A stretch of DNA of 64,000 nucleotides from the NCBI RefSeq assembly GCF_007741535.1, contig NZ_CP036525.1, positions 3,162,001-3,226,000 on the forward strand, written 5' to 3'. Below the pieces are notes generated by a model. That model saw only the letters and a program-made list of their open reading frames with translations, ran no database searches and was not told where the DNA came from. Shown here in pieces: positions 52,176 through 61,185 of this stretch; position 1 is the first letter of the stretch, and each line of letters begins with the position of its first letter. Source of the stretch: Rubripirellula lacrimiformis (GTDB taxonomy: Bacteria; Planctomycetota; Planctomycetia; Pirellulales; Pirellulaceae). The position numbers and the translations under genes are program-made.

Positions 52176-52943
52176 CTAACCGAGTTTCCATTCCTTGGCC
52201 AATCGGTCTAGCAACTGGGGAACCTCGACCGTCGCTTTCCCGCGAATCGTTTCGTCGAAAACCGACGATGCCGGAGTGTCGTCGAGGTTGATTTCGATTC
52301 GACGACATGCCGGGGATGTTTGCCGAACGATGCCCGCAGCTGGATAGACCAAGCCGGATGTGCCGATCGCCAAAAAGACATCGGCGGTCGATGCGGCGCG
52401 GGCAATCCGGTCCAATCCGATGGGCATCTCGCCAAACCAAACCACGTGCGGCCGCAGTCGCCCGCGTGCACGTGGGTTGGATGGATCTTGGGGATGCGGG
52501 GTGTCCAGTGAAAGGTCATCAGTCCAATCAAACACTTCGTCGGTATCGATGCAGCGAACTTTCAGCAGTTCACCGTGCATCGGTAGGACCCGTTGGCTGC
52601 CCGCACGAACATGAAGGTTGTCGATGTTCTGGGTAACCAGCAGAAATTGGTTTGCCGATTCATGGTCGTCGGCGGTGTGCGGGGACATCACCGCCTGTTC
52701 GAATTCAGCGAGTGCGAGGTGAGCCGCGTTGGGGGCAACATCGGCATGCTGCAATTGTTTCCGCCGCTGGTTATAGAACTGGTGGACCGACTGCGGGCGA
52801 CGGGCAAAGCCTTCGGGGGTCGCAACGTCTTCGATCGCGTGGCCTTCCCACAGCCCGTCGGCGCCTCGGAACGTCGGTACACCCGATTCGGCTGAAATGC
52901 CCGCACCGGTCAGTACTAGAACGTTGATCGGTGGGGAAGCCAT
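52176..52943 (-). CDS. cobB: Sirtuin-type NAD-dependent protein deacylase lacking the zinc cysteines
   Basis: The 255-residue protein has the Rossmann NAD motifs LTGAGISAESGVPTFRGADGLW, TQNIDNLH, the catalytic His in MHGEL, and GTSGLVYPAAG. It has Y-x-x-R (FYNQRRKQ, residues about 56-63), which in class III sirtuins selects succinyl or malonyl lysine. The four-Cys zinc knot is nearly gone: only the Cys in KVRCIDTDE remains, and the stretch between it and RPHVVWFGEMP has no other Cys. Folding without zinc would be needed. It is monocistronic, with about 230 bp of assignable-to-nothing sequence before the CPBP gene. Confidence 0.88.
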   Translation of the reverse strand: MASPPINVLVLTGAGISAESGVPTFRGADGLWEGHAIEDVATPEGFARRPQSVHQFYNQRRKQLQHADVAPNAAHLALAEFEQAVMSPHTADDHESANQFLLVTQNIDNLHVRAGSQRVLPMHGELLKVRCIDTDEVFDWTDDLSLDTPHPQDPSNPRARGRLRPHVVWFGEMPIGLDRIARAASTADVFLAIGTSGLVYPAAGIVRQTSPACRRIEINLDDTPASSVFDETIRGKATVEVPQLLDRLAKEWKLG

Positions 52944-53084
52944 GACAGTTTGATTCCTAGCGAATGGCTACAGGCGAGAAGATGTCGGGAAGCTTAGGTT
53001 ACCAAAGCCGTCGTCGACCGTTGTGCGTGTTCAGGGACGACTGTGTGGGGATGACCTTCTGCGTAGAGGTGGGGCGACGGAATC

Positions 53085-53144
53085 CTGGAGATCTGGAATC
53101 CTGGGGATCTGGTTTACTGGGGATCTGGTTTACTGGGGATCTGG
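53085..53144. repeat. 16-bp tandem repeat, 3.75 units
   Basis: Units ctggggatctggttta repeat at 53101 and 53117, with a diverged unit before and a partial one after. It lies upstream of the phosphodiesterase start at 53221. Confidence 0.85.
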
Positions 53145-53220
53145 CAGCGGCTACCCTAGGTTGTGCTGCTATCGGCAAAGATTCACGCCCTTGGTTCCCT
53201 TCCCGTCCTCAGGATTTTCG

Positions 53221-54222
53221 ATGTCTGGATCGCTCTATCGCTTCTGTACAAACTCGTACTTGTTGGTCGCATTGGCGTTGATGTTGCTGCCGCCTGTCAC
53301 CCTGGTTGGTGCAGAATCCGATTCCGCCAGCGAATCATCCGCGGTGTCCGAGGGCGTTCCGCAGAATCGTGTTCTGGTGATCGGGATCGATGGGACCCGA
53401 GCGGACGCATTGTTAGCAGCCGAGACGCCCAATCTAGATTCGTTGATTGCGGGCGGCCGATTGTGGCGGAATACACAAATCTTGGGCGATCGTCCGACTG
53501 AAAATGACACCAGCAGCGGACCTGGGTGGACCAGTTTTCTAACCGGCGTCTGGGCTGACAAGCACGGCATCAACGACAACAGTTTTGAAGGCAAGAACGT
53601 CGAAGAGTATCCCCATTTCTTCGCCCGAGTCCGTCAACAGTTCCCGCACGCCCGAATCGGTTCTTTTGTGGACTGGCAACCGATCGATGAACACTTGGTT
53701 CGAGACGCGGATGTCCGCGTGTGCGAAGAGTCTCATGGTGTGGACCAGTATCGAATCAGTGACAAGAAGCTGGCCGACGCGGCATCCCAATTTTTGGCCA
53801 CCGGACAGCCCCACGTTGCGATGGTCTATTTCGGTGCCGCCGACGAGGCCGGGCATTCGCATGGGTTCCACCCCAGCGTTCCCGAGTACAAAGCGGCAAT
53901 AGAAAAGATCGATCAGCACATTGGCCAAGTGCTCGATGCCGTTCGCAGTCGGCCAGGTTTCCAGCAAGAGTCGTGGCTTGTGGTCGTTTCCACCGATCAC
54001 GGCGGCCAAGGCACCGGGCACGGCGGTGGCAGACAGATTCCCGTGATCCGCCAAACCTGGTTCATCGCGAGCGGCAATGCTGATCTGGTCGGCGAGGACC
54101 AGCCGACCTACGTGGTCGACGTAGCGGCCACGGCACTGGATCACCTAGGCATCGCCGCCAACCCCGCCTGGAGACTCGATGGAAAATCCGTGCTCAGCAG
54201 CACCGGCAAGCCGAAACCCTAA
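53221..54222 (+). CDS. Secreted type I phosphodiesterase / alkaline phosphatase superfamily protein
   Basis: From ATG 53221 the protein is 333 residues and has a signal peptide (SYLLVALALMLLPPVTLVGA). The first strand is RVLVIGIDGTRADALLAAETPNLD; then GPGWTSFLTGVWADKHGINDN holds the likely catalytic Thr or Ser, VYFGAADEAGHSHG the metal Asp and His, and VVVSTDHGGQGTGHGG the second pair. The layout is that of the phosphodiesterase-nucleotide pyrophosphatase family, so it may cleave nucleotides or phospholipid headgroups. An upstream start at 53023 would precede the signal and is rejected. It is followed by the repeat array at 54255. Confidence 0.86.
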   Translation: MSGSLYRFCTNSYLLVALALMLLPPVTLVGAESDSASESSAVSEGVPQNRVLVIGIDGTRADALLAAETPNLDSLIAGGRLWRNTQILGDRPTENDTSSGPGWTSFLTGVWADKHGINDNSFEGKNVEEYPHFFARVRQQFPHARIGSFVDWQPIDEHLVRDADVRVCEESHGVDQYRISDKKLADAASQFLATGQPHVAMVYFGAADEAGHSHGFHPSVPEYKAAIEKIDQHIGQVLDAVRSRPGFQQESWLVVVSTDHGGQGTGHGGGRQIPVIRQTWFIASGNADLVGEDQPTYVVDVAATALDHLGIAANPAWRLDGKSVLSSTGKPKP

Positions 54223-54254
54223 ACCACCAGCAACGCCCGCACCAAAAAAATCCC

Positions 54255-54466
54255 GTAGCGCAAGTCGCCAAGACTTTCGGCAAACCCCCGTCCCTCCATC
54301 CCTCCGTCCCTCCGTAGCGCAAGTCGCCAAGACTTTCGGCAAACCTCCATCCCTCCATCCCTCCATCCCTCCATCCCTCCGTAGCGCAAGTCGCCAAGAC
54401 TTTCGGCCCCGCCAAGCGGGTCGGCGGGGGATGGGATTGGCCGAACGTCTTGGCGACCTTCGTTAC
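54255..54466. repeat. Array of three direct 27-nt repeats plus one inverted copy
   Basis: A 27-nt sequence beginning gtagcgcaagtcgcc occurs at 54255, 54314 and 54381. The spacers are made of an imperfect 8-bp cctccatc-type repeat. A 23/27 inverted copy lies at 54440-54466 and includes the argC stop codon. The array fills the space between the convergent phosphodiesterase and argC, and looks like a short inverted-repeat element that was amplified in place. Confidence 0.9.
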
Positions 54467-55476
54467 CTTAGGCCTGTGACCTCGGGCAACCCGAACATGA
54501 CGTTCATATTCTGGATCGCGGCCCCACTGGCTCCCTTGGCTAGGTTATCGATGGCGCAGACCAAAACCGCGCGGTCTCCGCAATCGCGAGCCGTCATCTG
54601 AACGAAATTCGTTCCCGCGACATGCTTGGTCGCCGGCAGATGATCGACCGGATTGACGAACGCGCTGGACGCGTACTGATCTCGCCAGCACTGCATCATT
54701 TCATCAGCACTGTGTTGTCCGCGGCGAACATAGATCGTGGACAGGATGCCGCGATCCATCGGGGTCAGGTGCGGGGTGAACAGAGTCTGGACGGGTTTGC
54801 CCGAAATTCGGCCGACCAAGTCGTTGATCTCTGGCCCGTGGCGATGGCTGCCGACGGCATAAGCCGAAATCGATTCGTTTGTTTCGCAGTACAGCGTAGC
54901 GACTTTGGCGCTTCGCCCTGCACCGCTGACTCCACTCTTACTGTCGATGATGATGTCGTCGGTATCGATCAAACCGGCTTGGACCAGAGGAGCCAGGGGA
55001 AGGATGGCGGATGTGGGGTAACAACCCGGATTGGCCACCACGTCGGCCGTCGCGATCTGTTTGGCGAAAAACTCTGGCATCCCGTAGACCGTTTTTCCTA
55101 CTCGTTCCGGCCAAGGGTGTTTGACGTCGTACCACTTTTCGTAAACGTCCAAGGATGACAGACGAAAGTCGGCGCTGAAGTCGATCACGCGAACATCATG
55201 TTGCACCAGCGCATGCACGGTTTCGGCCGATGCACCATGTGGCAAGCAGCACATCACGACGTCGCACTTCTTGGCGATCGATTCAGGATCCAGTACTTCG
55301 ATGGGCACGTCACAGCGGCCAGCAAGCGATGGATGAATTTCGGCCAGCGAACGACCGTCATCGGCGCGGCTGGTTGCCGCAACCAATTCGGCTTGCGGAT
55401 GGGCGGTCAGCAGTCGCGCGACTTCCAACGCGGTGTAACCAGTGGCTCCGACGATTCCGACTTTGATTTTTGACAT
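54463..55476 (-). CDS. argC: N-acetyl-gamma-glutamyl-phosphate reductase
   Basis: The 337-residue protein has the NADP fold at its start (KVGIVGATGYTALEVARLL), the active-site Cys in VVANPGCYPTSAI, and the conserved VVMCCLPHGAS and FSADFRL segments. A C-terminal GDRAVLVCAIDNLAKGASGAA and NVMFG end it. It reduces the acylphosphate intermediate in arginine synthesis. Other arginine genes are not in the window. Its stop codon lies inside the repeat array at its 3' end, which does not disturb the frame. Confidence 0.96.
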   Translation of the reverse strand: MSKIKVGIVGATGYTALEVARLLTAHPQAELVAATSRADDGRSLAEIHPSLAGRCDVPIEVLDPESIAKKCDVVMCCLPHGASAETVHALVQHDVRVIDFSADFRLSSLDVYEKWYDVKHPWPERVGKTVYGMPEFFAKQIATADVVANPGCYPTSAILPLAPLVQAGLIDTDDIIIDSKSGVSGAGRSAKVATLYCETNESISAYAVGSHRHGPEINDLVGRISGKPVQTLFTPHLTPMDRGILSTIYVRRGQHSADEMMQCWRDQYASSAFVNPVDHLPATKHVAGTNFVQMTARDCGDRAVLVCAIDNLAKGASGAAIQNMNVMFGLPEVTGLR

Positions 55477-55533
55477 GATGATTGATTCGCAGCGTCGCCG
55501 AGTGTTAGCAAGTAGAAAGAATGATTTTCGATA

Positions 55534-56802
55534 TCACAGAATATCAGGGTCCGCCGAACGTTCGTCGGCGGTCATGTCGTACATGTCGCGAATCAACTGC
55601 TTGTCGCATTCACGTTGCTCGACTTTTCGCCGCGCGAACATGCGTTTCTGGGTATTGATCATGACGTCGGCAGGCAACAGAGACGTTTGCCCGAACAGCC
55701 GTGCATAGTTGACGTAGCTGGGCACGTTGGAGGTGACAAAGCCGTACATCATGCTGCAGACCCCAATCACTTTGCCCGTAAAGATGCTGGTGTTGATTGC
55801 GGTCTTGGAATAATCGCCAATGAAGCACCCCAGGAACTGCATGCCGGTGGCGACTTTGCGGTCGCCGTAGGTGATGTTGATTTTGCCATACGTGTTCTTC
55901 AGGTCACTGTTGCAGGTGCCTGCCCCCAGGTTGATCCAGCTGCCCAGGTAGCTGTGTCCCAAAAAGCCGTGGTGTTGTTTGTTCGTGTACGGTTCGATCA
56001 CGGACGCTTCGACTTCGCCACCAATCTTGACGGTGTGTCCAAGCGATACGCCGTCTTTCAGCGCCGCATGCTCGATCACTCGCGTGCCTGCGCCGGCGTG
56101 AACCGGGCCCGACAACATGCAAAACGGTCCGACTTTGACGTTGTTTTCTAGGATGATCGGTCCAGCCGATGTGTCCACGACTGCGTACTGTCCGATCTGA
56201 ACGCCTTCGCCGGCGAACACTCCGTCCGCCGTTTCGGTGTAGTTTCCCCATTCCAGTCGGCGGTTCATCGACTCGGGCATCGATTTCATGTGACAGGCAA
56301 TGATGTCGTGCGGCCAGCGAAACACCGCCAGCTTTTCGTCCATCGGTGCCAGCCCCATGGCCAAGGACAGCATTCGGCCCAGCAAAGGTTCGCTCGAACC
56401 ATCGTTCAGCGATGCCACGTCGGCGGCCGCCAATCGGGCTGCCAACAACGAACCGTCTTCTGGATCGATCAAGACGCCTGGGCGATCGGATTTGGCCAAC
56501 CGCTGCAACGTGGCTTCGTTGTCCACCGTCGGCGCGACGCGAGCATTGACCAGCAGGACACCGTCCGCATCCGAGATCTCGCCACCGATCTTCGCTGGCA
56601 TCGCCTGCAGACCGTAGTCCAACGTCTGGACATCACGCAAATACGGACGGACGCGGCCGCTTAGCGTTCCAGGCAACCGTTTCAGCCAATCGACCAGTCG
56701 GAACGATGCGCACGTGATTGCATAGGCGGGACGGGCGACCGCAACCGGGCGAAGTTGGTCGACGCGATCGTCTTCGAAGCAAAGCGTGTGCATGGCAGCC
56801 AT
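55534..56802 (-). CDS. GlmU-like nucleotidyl-/acetyltransferase with beta-helix domain
   Basis: The 422-residue protein matches the alternative bacterial GlmU-like family (TIGR03991 type). The N-terminal half (FEDDRVDQLRPVAVARPAYAI, LLVNARVAPT) is a short, degenerate nucleotidyltransferase fold. The C-terminal half is a left-handed beta helix with repeating I-G hexapeptides (GVQIGQYAVVDTSAGPIILE, NNVKVGPFCMLSGPVHAG, VSLGHTVKIGG) and FLGHSYLGSWINLGAGTCNSDLKN (24 residues at about 290-313). In known members it acts on sugar phosphates for cell-wall or surface glycan. It is divergent from a TPR/HEAT-like gene and 57 bp from argC. Confidence 0.85.
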   Translation of the reverse strand: MAAMHTLCFEDDRVDQLRPVAVARPAYAITCASFRLVDWLKRLPGTLSGRVRPYLRDVQTLDYGLQAMPAKIGGEISDADGVLLVNARVAPTVDNEATLQRLAKSDRPGVLIDPEDGSLLAARLAAADVASLNDGSSEPLLGRMLSLAMGLAPMDEKLAVFRWPHDIIACHMKSMPESMNRRLEWGNYTETADGVFAGEGVQIGQYAVVDTSAGPIILENNVKVGPFCMLSGPVHAGAGTRVIEHAALKDGVSLGHTVKIGGEVEASVIEPYTNKQHHGFLGHSYLGSWINLGAGTCNSDLKNTYGKINITYGDRKVATGMQFLGCFIGDYSKTAINTSIFTGKVIGVCSMMYGFVTSNVPSYVNYARLFGQTSLLPADVMINTQKRMFARRKVEQRECDKQLIRDMYDMTADERSADPDIL

Positions 56803-57014
56803 CAGATGAAAACAAGAGAAGATAGGTCGACAATCGCTACGACCGGAACTTGGTCGTGGACGACTGTAGCGGTTGTAAAGTTTAACCGTTTCCGACCAGA
56901 AGTCTCTGCCCCGTCGAAGCGTTCTGGCAGACAGGTCTTCGCTGAGTGCGAATTAAAATTGCTAGATCCGCATGCTTGGAACGGATCCGCAAAACATTGA
57001 TTTCACGAGCGAAA

Positions 57015-58232
57015 ATGTCTGAGACCCGATCCGTCGTCGCCGTCATTCTGCAGCGGATCGTTGTCGGTGGCAGTTTGGTGGTTTGTGGCAATCTAGTGGG
57101 GCTGGTGCATTCGCTGCCGCGATGCGCTGCTGCCCCGCCATCCGGTGATGTTGCGGTGCCCGTGACGGCCGAAGTTTGGGTTCGTCGGTTGTCAGCGGAC
57201 TCGTTTCACACGCGGCAAACGGCATCGCAGCGGTTGTTGGACTTGGCCATGTCGGATGTGGACGACGCATCGTCCAGCGTCATCGTCGCACTGAGGTCCG
57301 GTTTGTCCGATCCCTGTGTCGAAATTCGCCTCGCTGCTGATGAACTGTTGCGGCAGATTGAACAGAGCAAATTGGATCGTCAGATCGATCAGCTGAAGAA
57401 TCCCCGAACCCCTGCGGCGAAGATTGATCTGCCGGGATGGGATCGGTTTTCGCGATTGATGGGCGACGATGACGTCGCACGCCAACTGTTCGCGACGATC
57501 GCGGCCGAGCATCCCAGGCTGCTCGGCGACCGGGCGGCGGTAACCGAAATGGTCAGCCAGTGGACCAGTCCGCGTTGGGATCCCTATCGGATGTCGCCCC
57601 AGGACCATGTGCGTTGGTCGCTATTGTTGTGGTTGGACATCGAAGACGCGGGCCGCGGGCAAAACCGGCTTTCGTCACGCATCGGCATGTCGCTGAGTCA
57701 TGCCCCGATGGGCCCGGACCCCTGCACGATCGAAGGATCGGCGATTCAGCGATTGATCAGTCGTTGGATCCAATCTGAAGGACACACGCCGACGGCACGC
57801 AACAACCTGGTGATCGCGATGCGTTACCGCTGTCATGATCAAGCCCATTGGTTAAGCGAGCAGATGTTGGAATCGCCGGCATTGTCCGCTTCGGCGACGG
57901 TCACCGCGATGTTGACGACGTCGGTCTTGGGGCACCCGCAGTTGCACCAGCATTTGGTCAACCGCGTGGGCGACCAGCGGACGGCTCACGTCTGGCAAAC
58001 CGTCCATGCGGGAAAGAACAAAATCCGGACTCAGGTGCGGGACGTTGCGATTGCATTGATGCTGTATCACCAAGGGTTGGACCCGCGAGATTTCGGGTTT
58101 CGCGAATTGGAGGCGGATCCGCTGCTGATCTTTCGTGATCAAAGTCTGGGATTCGCCAGCGAAAGCGATCGCTCGGATTGCCATCGAGCCGCACTGGCAA
58201 AGCTGGGGCTGGATCAGCCACCGGGCCAGTAG
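57015..58232 (+). CDS. Planctomycete hypothetical with HEAT-like helices
   Basis: From ATG 57015 the 405-residue protein has an N-terminal hydrophobic segment (VAVILQRIVVGGSLVVCGNLVGLVH, about 8-32) that may be a signal or anchor. The rest is alpha-helical, with DSFHTRQTASQRLLDLA and SDPCVEIRLAADELLRQIE near the start, which resemble HEAT repeats. A second region has ARNNLVIAMRYRCHDQAHWL and SVLGHPQLHQHLV. I do not recognise a catalytic motif. Relatives without known function occur in planctomycetes. It is followed by two tRNA genes on the opposite strand. Confidence 0.7.
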   Translation: MSETRSVVAVILQRIVVGGSLVVCGNLVGLVHSLPRCAAAPPSGDVAVPVTAEVWVRRLSADSFHTRQTASQRLLDLAMSDVDDASSSVIVALRSGLSDPCVEIRLAADELLRQIEQSKLDRQIDQLKNPRTPAAKIDLPGWDRFSRLMGDDDVARQLFATIAAEHPRLLGDRAAVTEMVSQWTSPRWDPYRMSPQDHVRWSLLLWLDIEDAGRGQNRLSSRIGMSLSHAPMGPDPCTIEGSAIQRLISRWIQSEGHTPTARNNLVIAMRYRCHDQAHWLSEQMLESPALSASATVTAMLTTSVLGHPQLHQHLVNRVGDQRTAHVWQTVHAGKNKIRTQVRDVAIALMLYHQGLDPRDFGFRELEADPLLIFRDQSLGFASESDRSDCHRAALAKLGLDQPPGQ

Positions 58233-58240
58233 AAAAAAAG

Positions 58241-58314
58241 TGAGGGCGCTGGGACTCGAACCCAGGACCATTCGATTAAAAGTCGAATGCTCTAACCAAC
58301 TGAGCTACGCCCTC
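58241..58314 (-). tRNA. tRNA-Lys(TTT)
   Basis: The minus strand folds as a standard cloverleaf: GAGGGCG acceptor stem closed by CGCCCTC plus discriminator A; D arm GCTCAGTTGGTTAGAGC; anticodon loop CTTTTAA with anticodon TTT; T arm with GGTTCGAGTCC. No CCA is encoded. Confidence 0.97.
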
Positions 58315-58435
58315 AATGTGCACCCCAATGGGGCACACTATGAGTACCGAAAAAACAACCCGGAAGTAACTTCTGCAATTTAGCCGTCGACCGACTTTTG
58401 CAGATTACATCCGGGTACGTTTCCAGACTGTCAAA

Positions 58436-58524
58436 CGGAGCGGACAGGATTCGAACCTGCGGAACCAGTTGCCCGGTTCACCGAATTAGCAATCCGGCGC
58501 TTTCGACCACTCAGCCACCACTCC
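58436..58524 (-). tRNA. tRNA-Ser(GCT)
   Basis: The minus strand starts GGAGTGG and ends CCGCTCC plus discriminator G. The loop TTGCTAA gives anticodon GCT. A long variable arm (GAACCGGGCAACTGGTTC region) marks a class II tRNA, as expected for Ser, and the T arm holds GGTTCGAATCC. Length is 89 nt; CCA is not encoded. Confidence 0.96.
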
Positions 58525-58720
58525 CATTTGTGTTTCAGCACCGAAATCGAACGACACCGGGCGGGAAGCCCGATTCACACGATCCAGTCGGCCGTTGGCC
58601 TGCTGAACACGTTGACTCTCATTCGCCAGATTGTGCGTGATCGACCGATTTCACGCAACCCTCGCTTGTCACACAAATCTAAGAAGCCTTGGCGGGTGAA
58701 AGGTTCGCCCATCAGACGAT

Positions 58721-59926
58721 ATGCTGAATCAAAAATCGTCCGTTTTTTCCGGCAACCGACGCATGTCTTCTGTCCCACCTGATCGTTCTGAACCCGACGC
58801 CAAAGGTCCTGATGGGCCAGAATCGGGTTGGAAGAATCCAAAAAAATTTACGGCGGAATCGTCGCAATCGAGTTCATCGACATGGTCCGAACCCGGGGAC
58901 ATCGATTCGGATTCGCTCAGGCGTACCACCCCGCCGCGTGAATCGCTGATCACCCACGTCACGCACCGTGCGATGGCGACGGATTTTGTGGTGATGTTGC
59001 CCGAGCATGCTGCGGACTCCGTCGAGGTGGCGCTCGAAGCGCTGGAAATGTTGGACCAGATCGAGGCCGCGCTGACGATCTATCGGCCCCAGAGTGAGAT
59101 TTCGCGTGTGAATGCGGCCGCCGGTGGTGATCCCGTCCGCCTTTCACGAACTACTTTCGATCTGATGGATCGATCGGTGCTGTGGAGCCGACGGACCGAA
59201 GGAGCGTTTGACGTGACGGCCGGCCCCTTGGTCGATGCGTGGGGATTCACCCGCCGCAGCGGCCGCAAGCCGACCAGTGACCAGATCCACGCAGCACGTC
59301 AGAACGTTGGGTTCGAAAAAATCCAATTCGCACCCGATGATCGGACCGTTCGTTTAGAAAAACAGGGCATGTCGATCAATTTGGGGGCCATCGGAAAGGG
59401 GCATGCGTTGGACCGGATGGCTGCGCGTTTGAAAGGCGCTGGGGTTCACGATTTCTTGATTCACGGGGGCAACAGCAGCCTGATCGCCTCGGGCGATCAA
59501 GATTTGGGGGACGGGCGTGGGTGGGCGGTCGGCATCGCACATCCCACCAAGCCACCGCGACGTTTGGCGGGGCTGTGGCTGCGGAACATGGCGTTAGCGA
59601 CAAGCGGATCTGGAAAACAGTTTTTTCATCATCAAGGACGCCGATACGGGCACGTCATCGATCCACGCACGGGATACCCGGCCGGCGATCTGTTGGCTTT
59701 GACCGTGTTGATGCCCTCGGCGACCGATGCCGATGCGGCCGCCACGGGAATGTTTGTGGCAGGGTCACCGTGGATTCGCCAACAGCTAGGCGGCGACGAT
59801 CTGCCAGACTGGATCGAATGTCCGATGTTGCTGGCGGCGGCCGGGGCTAGGCAGGACGAAGTGGTGGCGGAGTCACTGGGAAGCTTCGACTGGATCAATC
59901 CGCCCGAACCGCCCCGCACTCCCTAG
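58721..59926 (+). CDS. apbE: FAD:protein FMN transferase
   Basis: The reading frame from 58721 gives 401 residues (58763 is an alternative ATG). The first 75 residues are polar and low complexity, and no signal peptide or lipobox is visible, unlike classical ApbE. The ApbE domain has IYRPQSEISRVN, EGAFDVTAGPLVDAWGF, INLGAIGKGHALDRMA, IHGGNSSLIASG, and the C-terminal ATSGSGKQFFHH with GHVIDPRTGYPAG and LMPSATDADAAATGMF (metal-binding Asp/Thr region). It moves FMN from FAD to Thr or Ser in an SGA(T/S) motif. The only such acceptor seen here is the protein at 12627-13937. Confidence 0.93.
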   Translation: MLNQKSSVFSGNRRMSSVPPDRSEPDAKGPDGPESGWKNPKKFTAESSQSSSSTWSEPGDIDSDSLRRTTPPRESLITHVTHRAMATDFVVMLPEHAADSVEVALEALEMLDQIEAALTIYRPQSEISRVNAAAGGDPVRLSRTTFDLMDRSVLWSRRTEGAFDVTAGPLVDAWGFTRRSGRKPTSDQIHAARQNVGFEKIQFAPDDRTVRLEKQGMSINLGAIGKGHALDRMAARLKGAGVHDFLIHGGNSSLIASGDQDLGDGRGWAVGIAHPTKPPRRLAGLWLRNMALATSGSGKQFFHHQGRRYGHVIDPRTGYPAGDLLALTVLMPSATDADAAATGMFVAGSPWIRQQLGGDDLPDWIECPMLLAAAGARQDEVVAESLGSFDWINPPEPPRTP

Positions 59927-60186
59927 GGTGTCTTTGCCATCTGGTTCGGGGGGGATCTTCTCTCTTTGCCCCATCCCAAGAGGTCTGAACCTGGCCGCGT
60001 CGCAATCGGTCGTGTGCTGCTGTTCTGGATCGCTGGTCCGACGAAAATGCGCGATCGTCGCAACCAGAGTCACTTTGATCAAAATCGGTATGGACTGGAT
60101 CGCTTGGCGAAAGTTACAAGCCAAAGCAGAGGACGTTGCCTGCTGGTGACCAACCCCATCCACCTACCTAAAAATCACCGTTGACT

Positions 60187-60423
60187 ATGAACGTTAACTT
60201 TTTTGAATGGCTTCGTGACGGAGTCCGCCAATCGGTGCTGCTGGGCGTCAGCGATGCCATCGAAGAAATCGGTACACCTGCCGATTCCGACAAATTGCAT
60301 CCCAATGTCGCGGCATTGCTGCAGAAAGAGCCTGCGAAGCCAAAGCGTGGGGGAACCACCGCCGGACGCAAGCGATTGGGAAAAACATTGAAAGATATGG
60401 ATCCGATGCCAGCGAAGTCCTAA
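60187..60423 (+). CDS. Small planctomycete hypothetical (78 residues)
   Basis: The ATG at 60187 (after a TTG at 60181) gives MNVNFFEWLRDGVRQSVLLG, then VSDAIEEIGTPADSD and a basic Lys/Arg-rich tail. The first 35 residues look folded and helical; similar short proteins are seen next to unrelated genes in planctomycetes. There is no signal or span. Function unknown. Confidence 0.7.
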   Translation: MNVNFFEWLRDGVRQSVLLGVSDAIEEIGTPADSDKLHPNVAALLQKEPAKPKRGGTTAGRKRLGKTLKDMDPMPAKS

Positions 60424-60501
60424 TCACGACTTCCGCGCAGCGTCGGGGCTGATTCCCGTCGTGCCAGGCAGCTGTATCGAACCCGACCTACCGGTTTCAT
60501 A

Positions 60502-61179
60502 TTAGCCGGTTGAGGTTGCTGGGATCTCGATCCCCACACGGGTCGGGCCGCCGGGCTGTGTTTCTAGACGGAACGTGCCACCGATCAGTTCAGCCCGCCC
60601 ACGCATCGACCGGATCCCGAAATGACCATCGGGGATGGACTTGGCATCAAACCCGACGCCATCGTCCGTCACAGAAATTCGGTGGCTGCCGTCGGTGGTG
60701 TCGGCTTGCACCCGAATGGTCGTTGCTTTGCCGTGCCGGACCGCATTGCGAATCGCTTCGACAGCGATCCGGTACAGGCACACCGAAATCTCGGGCGACA
60801 CATCGTTCACGCTATCCGCCAGGCGCCAATCAAACTGGACCGGGGATTCGCTGAACCACTGGTCGATGATCCGTTTCAGGGCAGCGGTCCAGGGCGTACC
60901 TGCCAGTTCGGGAGGATACGCTTGGGTCAGGATCTGTCGGCTGACGCCCATTGCTTGCTGAACCAAATCGCGGACCTGGGCACTGCGGTCCAGCAGCGAC
61001 TTTTGATCAGATGGTTCCGCAAATGCAGCTTTGGCAAGGTCGTCGCGAAGACGTCCCGCAGCAGCGGAGGCGGCAAACAGGTACGGCACCAACCCATCAT
61101 GGATCTCATGCGATAAACTCGCTCGATCTGCCTCGATGATTTCCAGAGCTTCTTGGACGTTTCGCTGCGATTCAGGCAC
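60502..61179 (-). CDS. Soluble sensor histidine kinase core (HisKA_3 / NarX type)
   Basis: The 225-residue protein starts at GTG 61179. The phospho-acceptor helix is SLSHEIHDGLVPYLFAAS with His, in the HisKA_3 pattern. The ATPase domain has EAIRNAVRHGKATTIRV (N box), VTDDGVGFDAKSI (G1) and GHFGIRSMRGRAELIGG (G2). No sensor, span or receiver domain is present, so it is a minimal cytoplasmic kinase. It lies 6 bp after a STAS-domain gene on the same strand, suggesting the two act together. No response regulator is in the window. Confidence 0.9.
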   Translation of the reverse strand: MPESQRNVQEALEIIEADRASLSHEIHDGLVPYLFAASAAAGRLRDDLAKAAFAEPSDQKSLLDRSAQVRDLVQQAMGVSRQILTQAYPPELAGTPWTAALKRIIDQWFSESPVQFDWRLADSVNDVSPEISVCLYRIAVEAIRNAVRHGKATTIRVQADTTDGSHRISVTDDGVGFDAKSIPDGHFGIRSMRGRAELIGGTFRLETQPGGPTRVGIEIPATSTG

Positions 61180-61185
61180 GGGGGA

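Noticed and set aside
54255-54407. CRISPR array
   Set aside because: Only three repeats, spacers are simple 8-bp repeats, lengths differ, and no cas genes are present.
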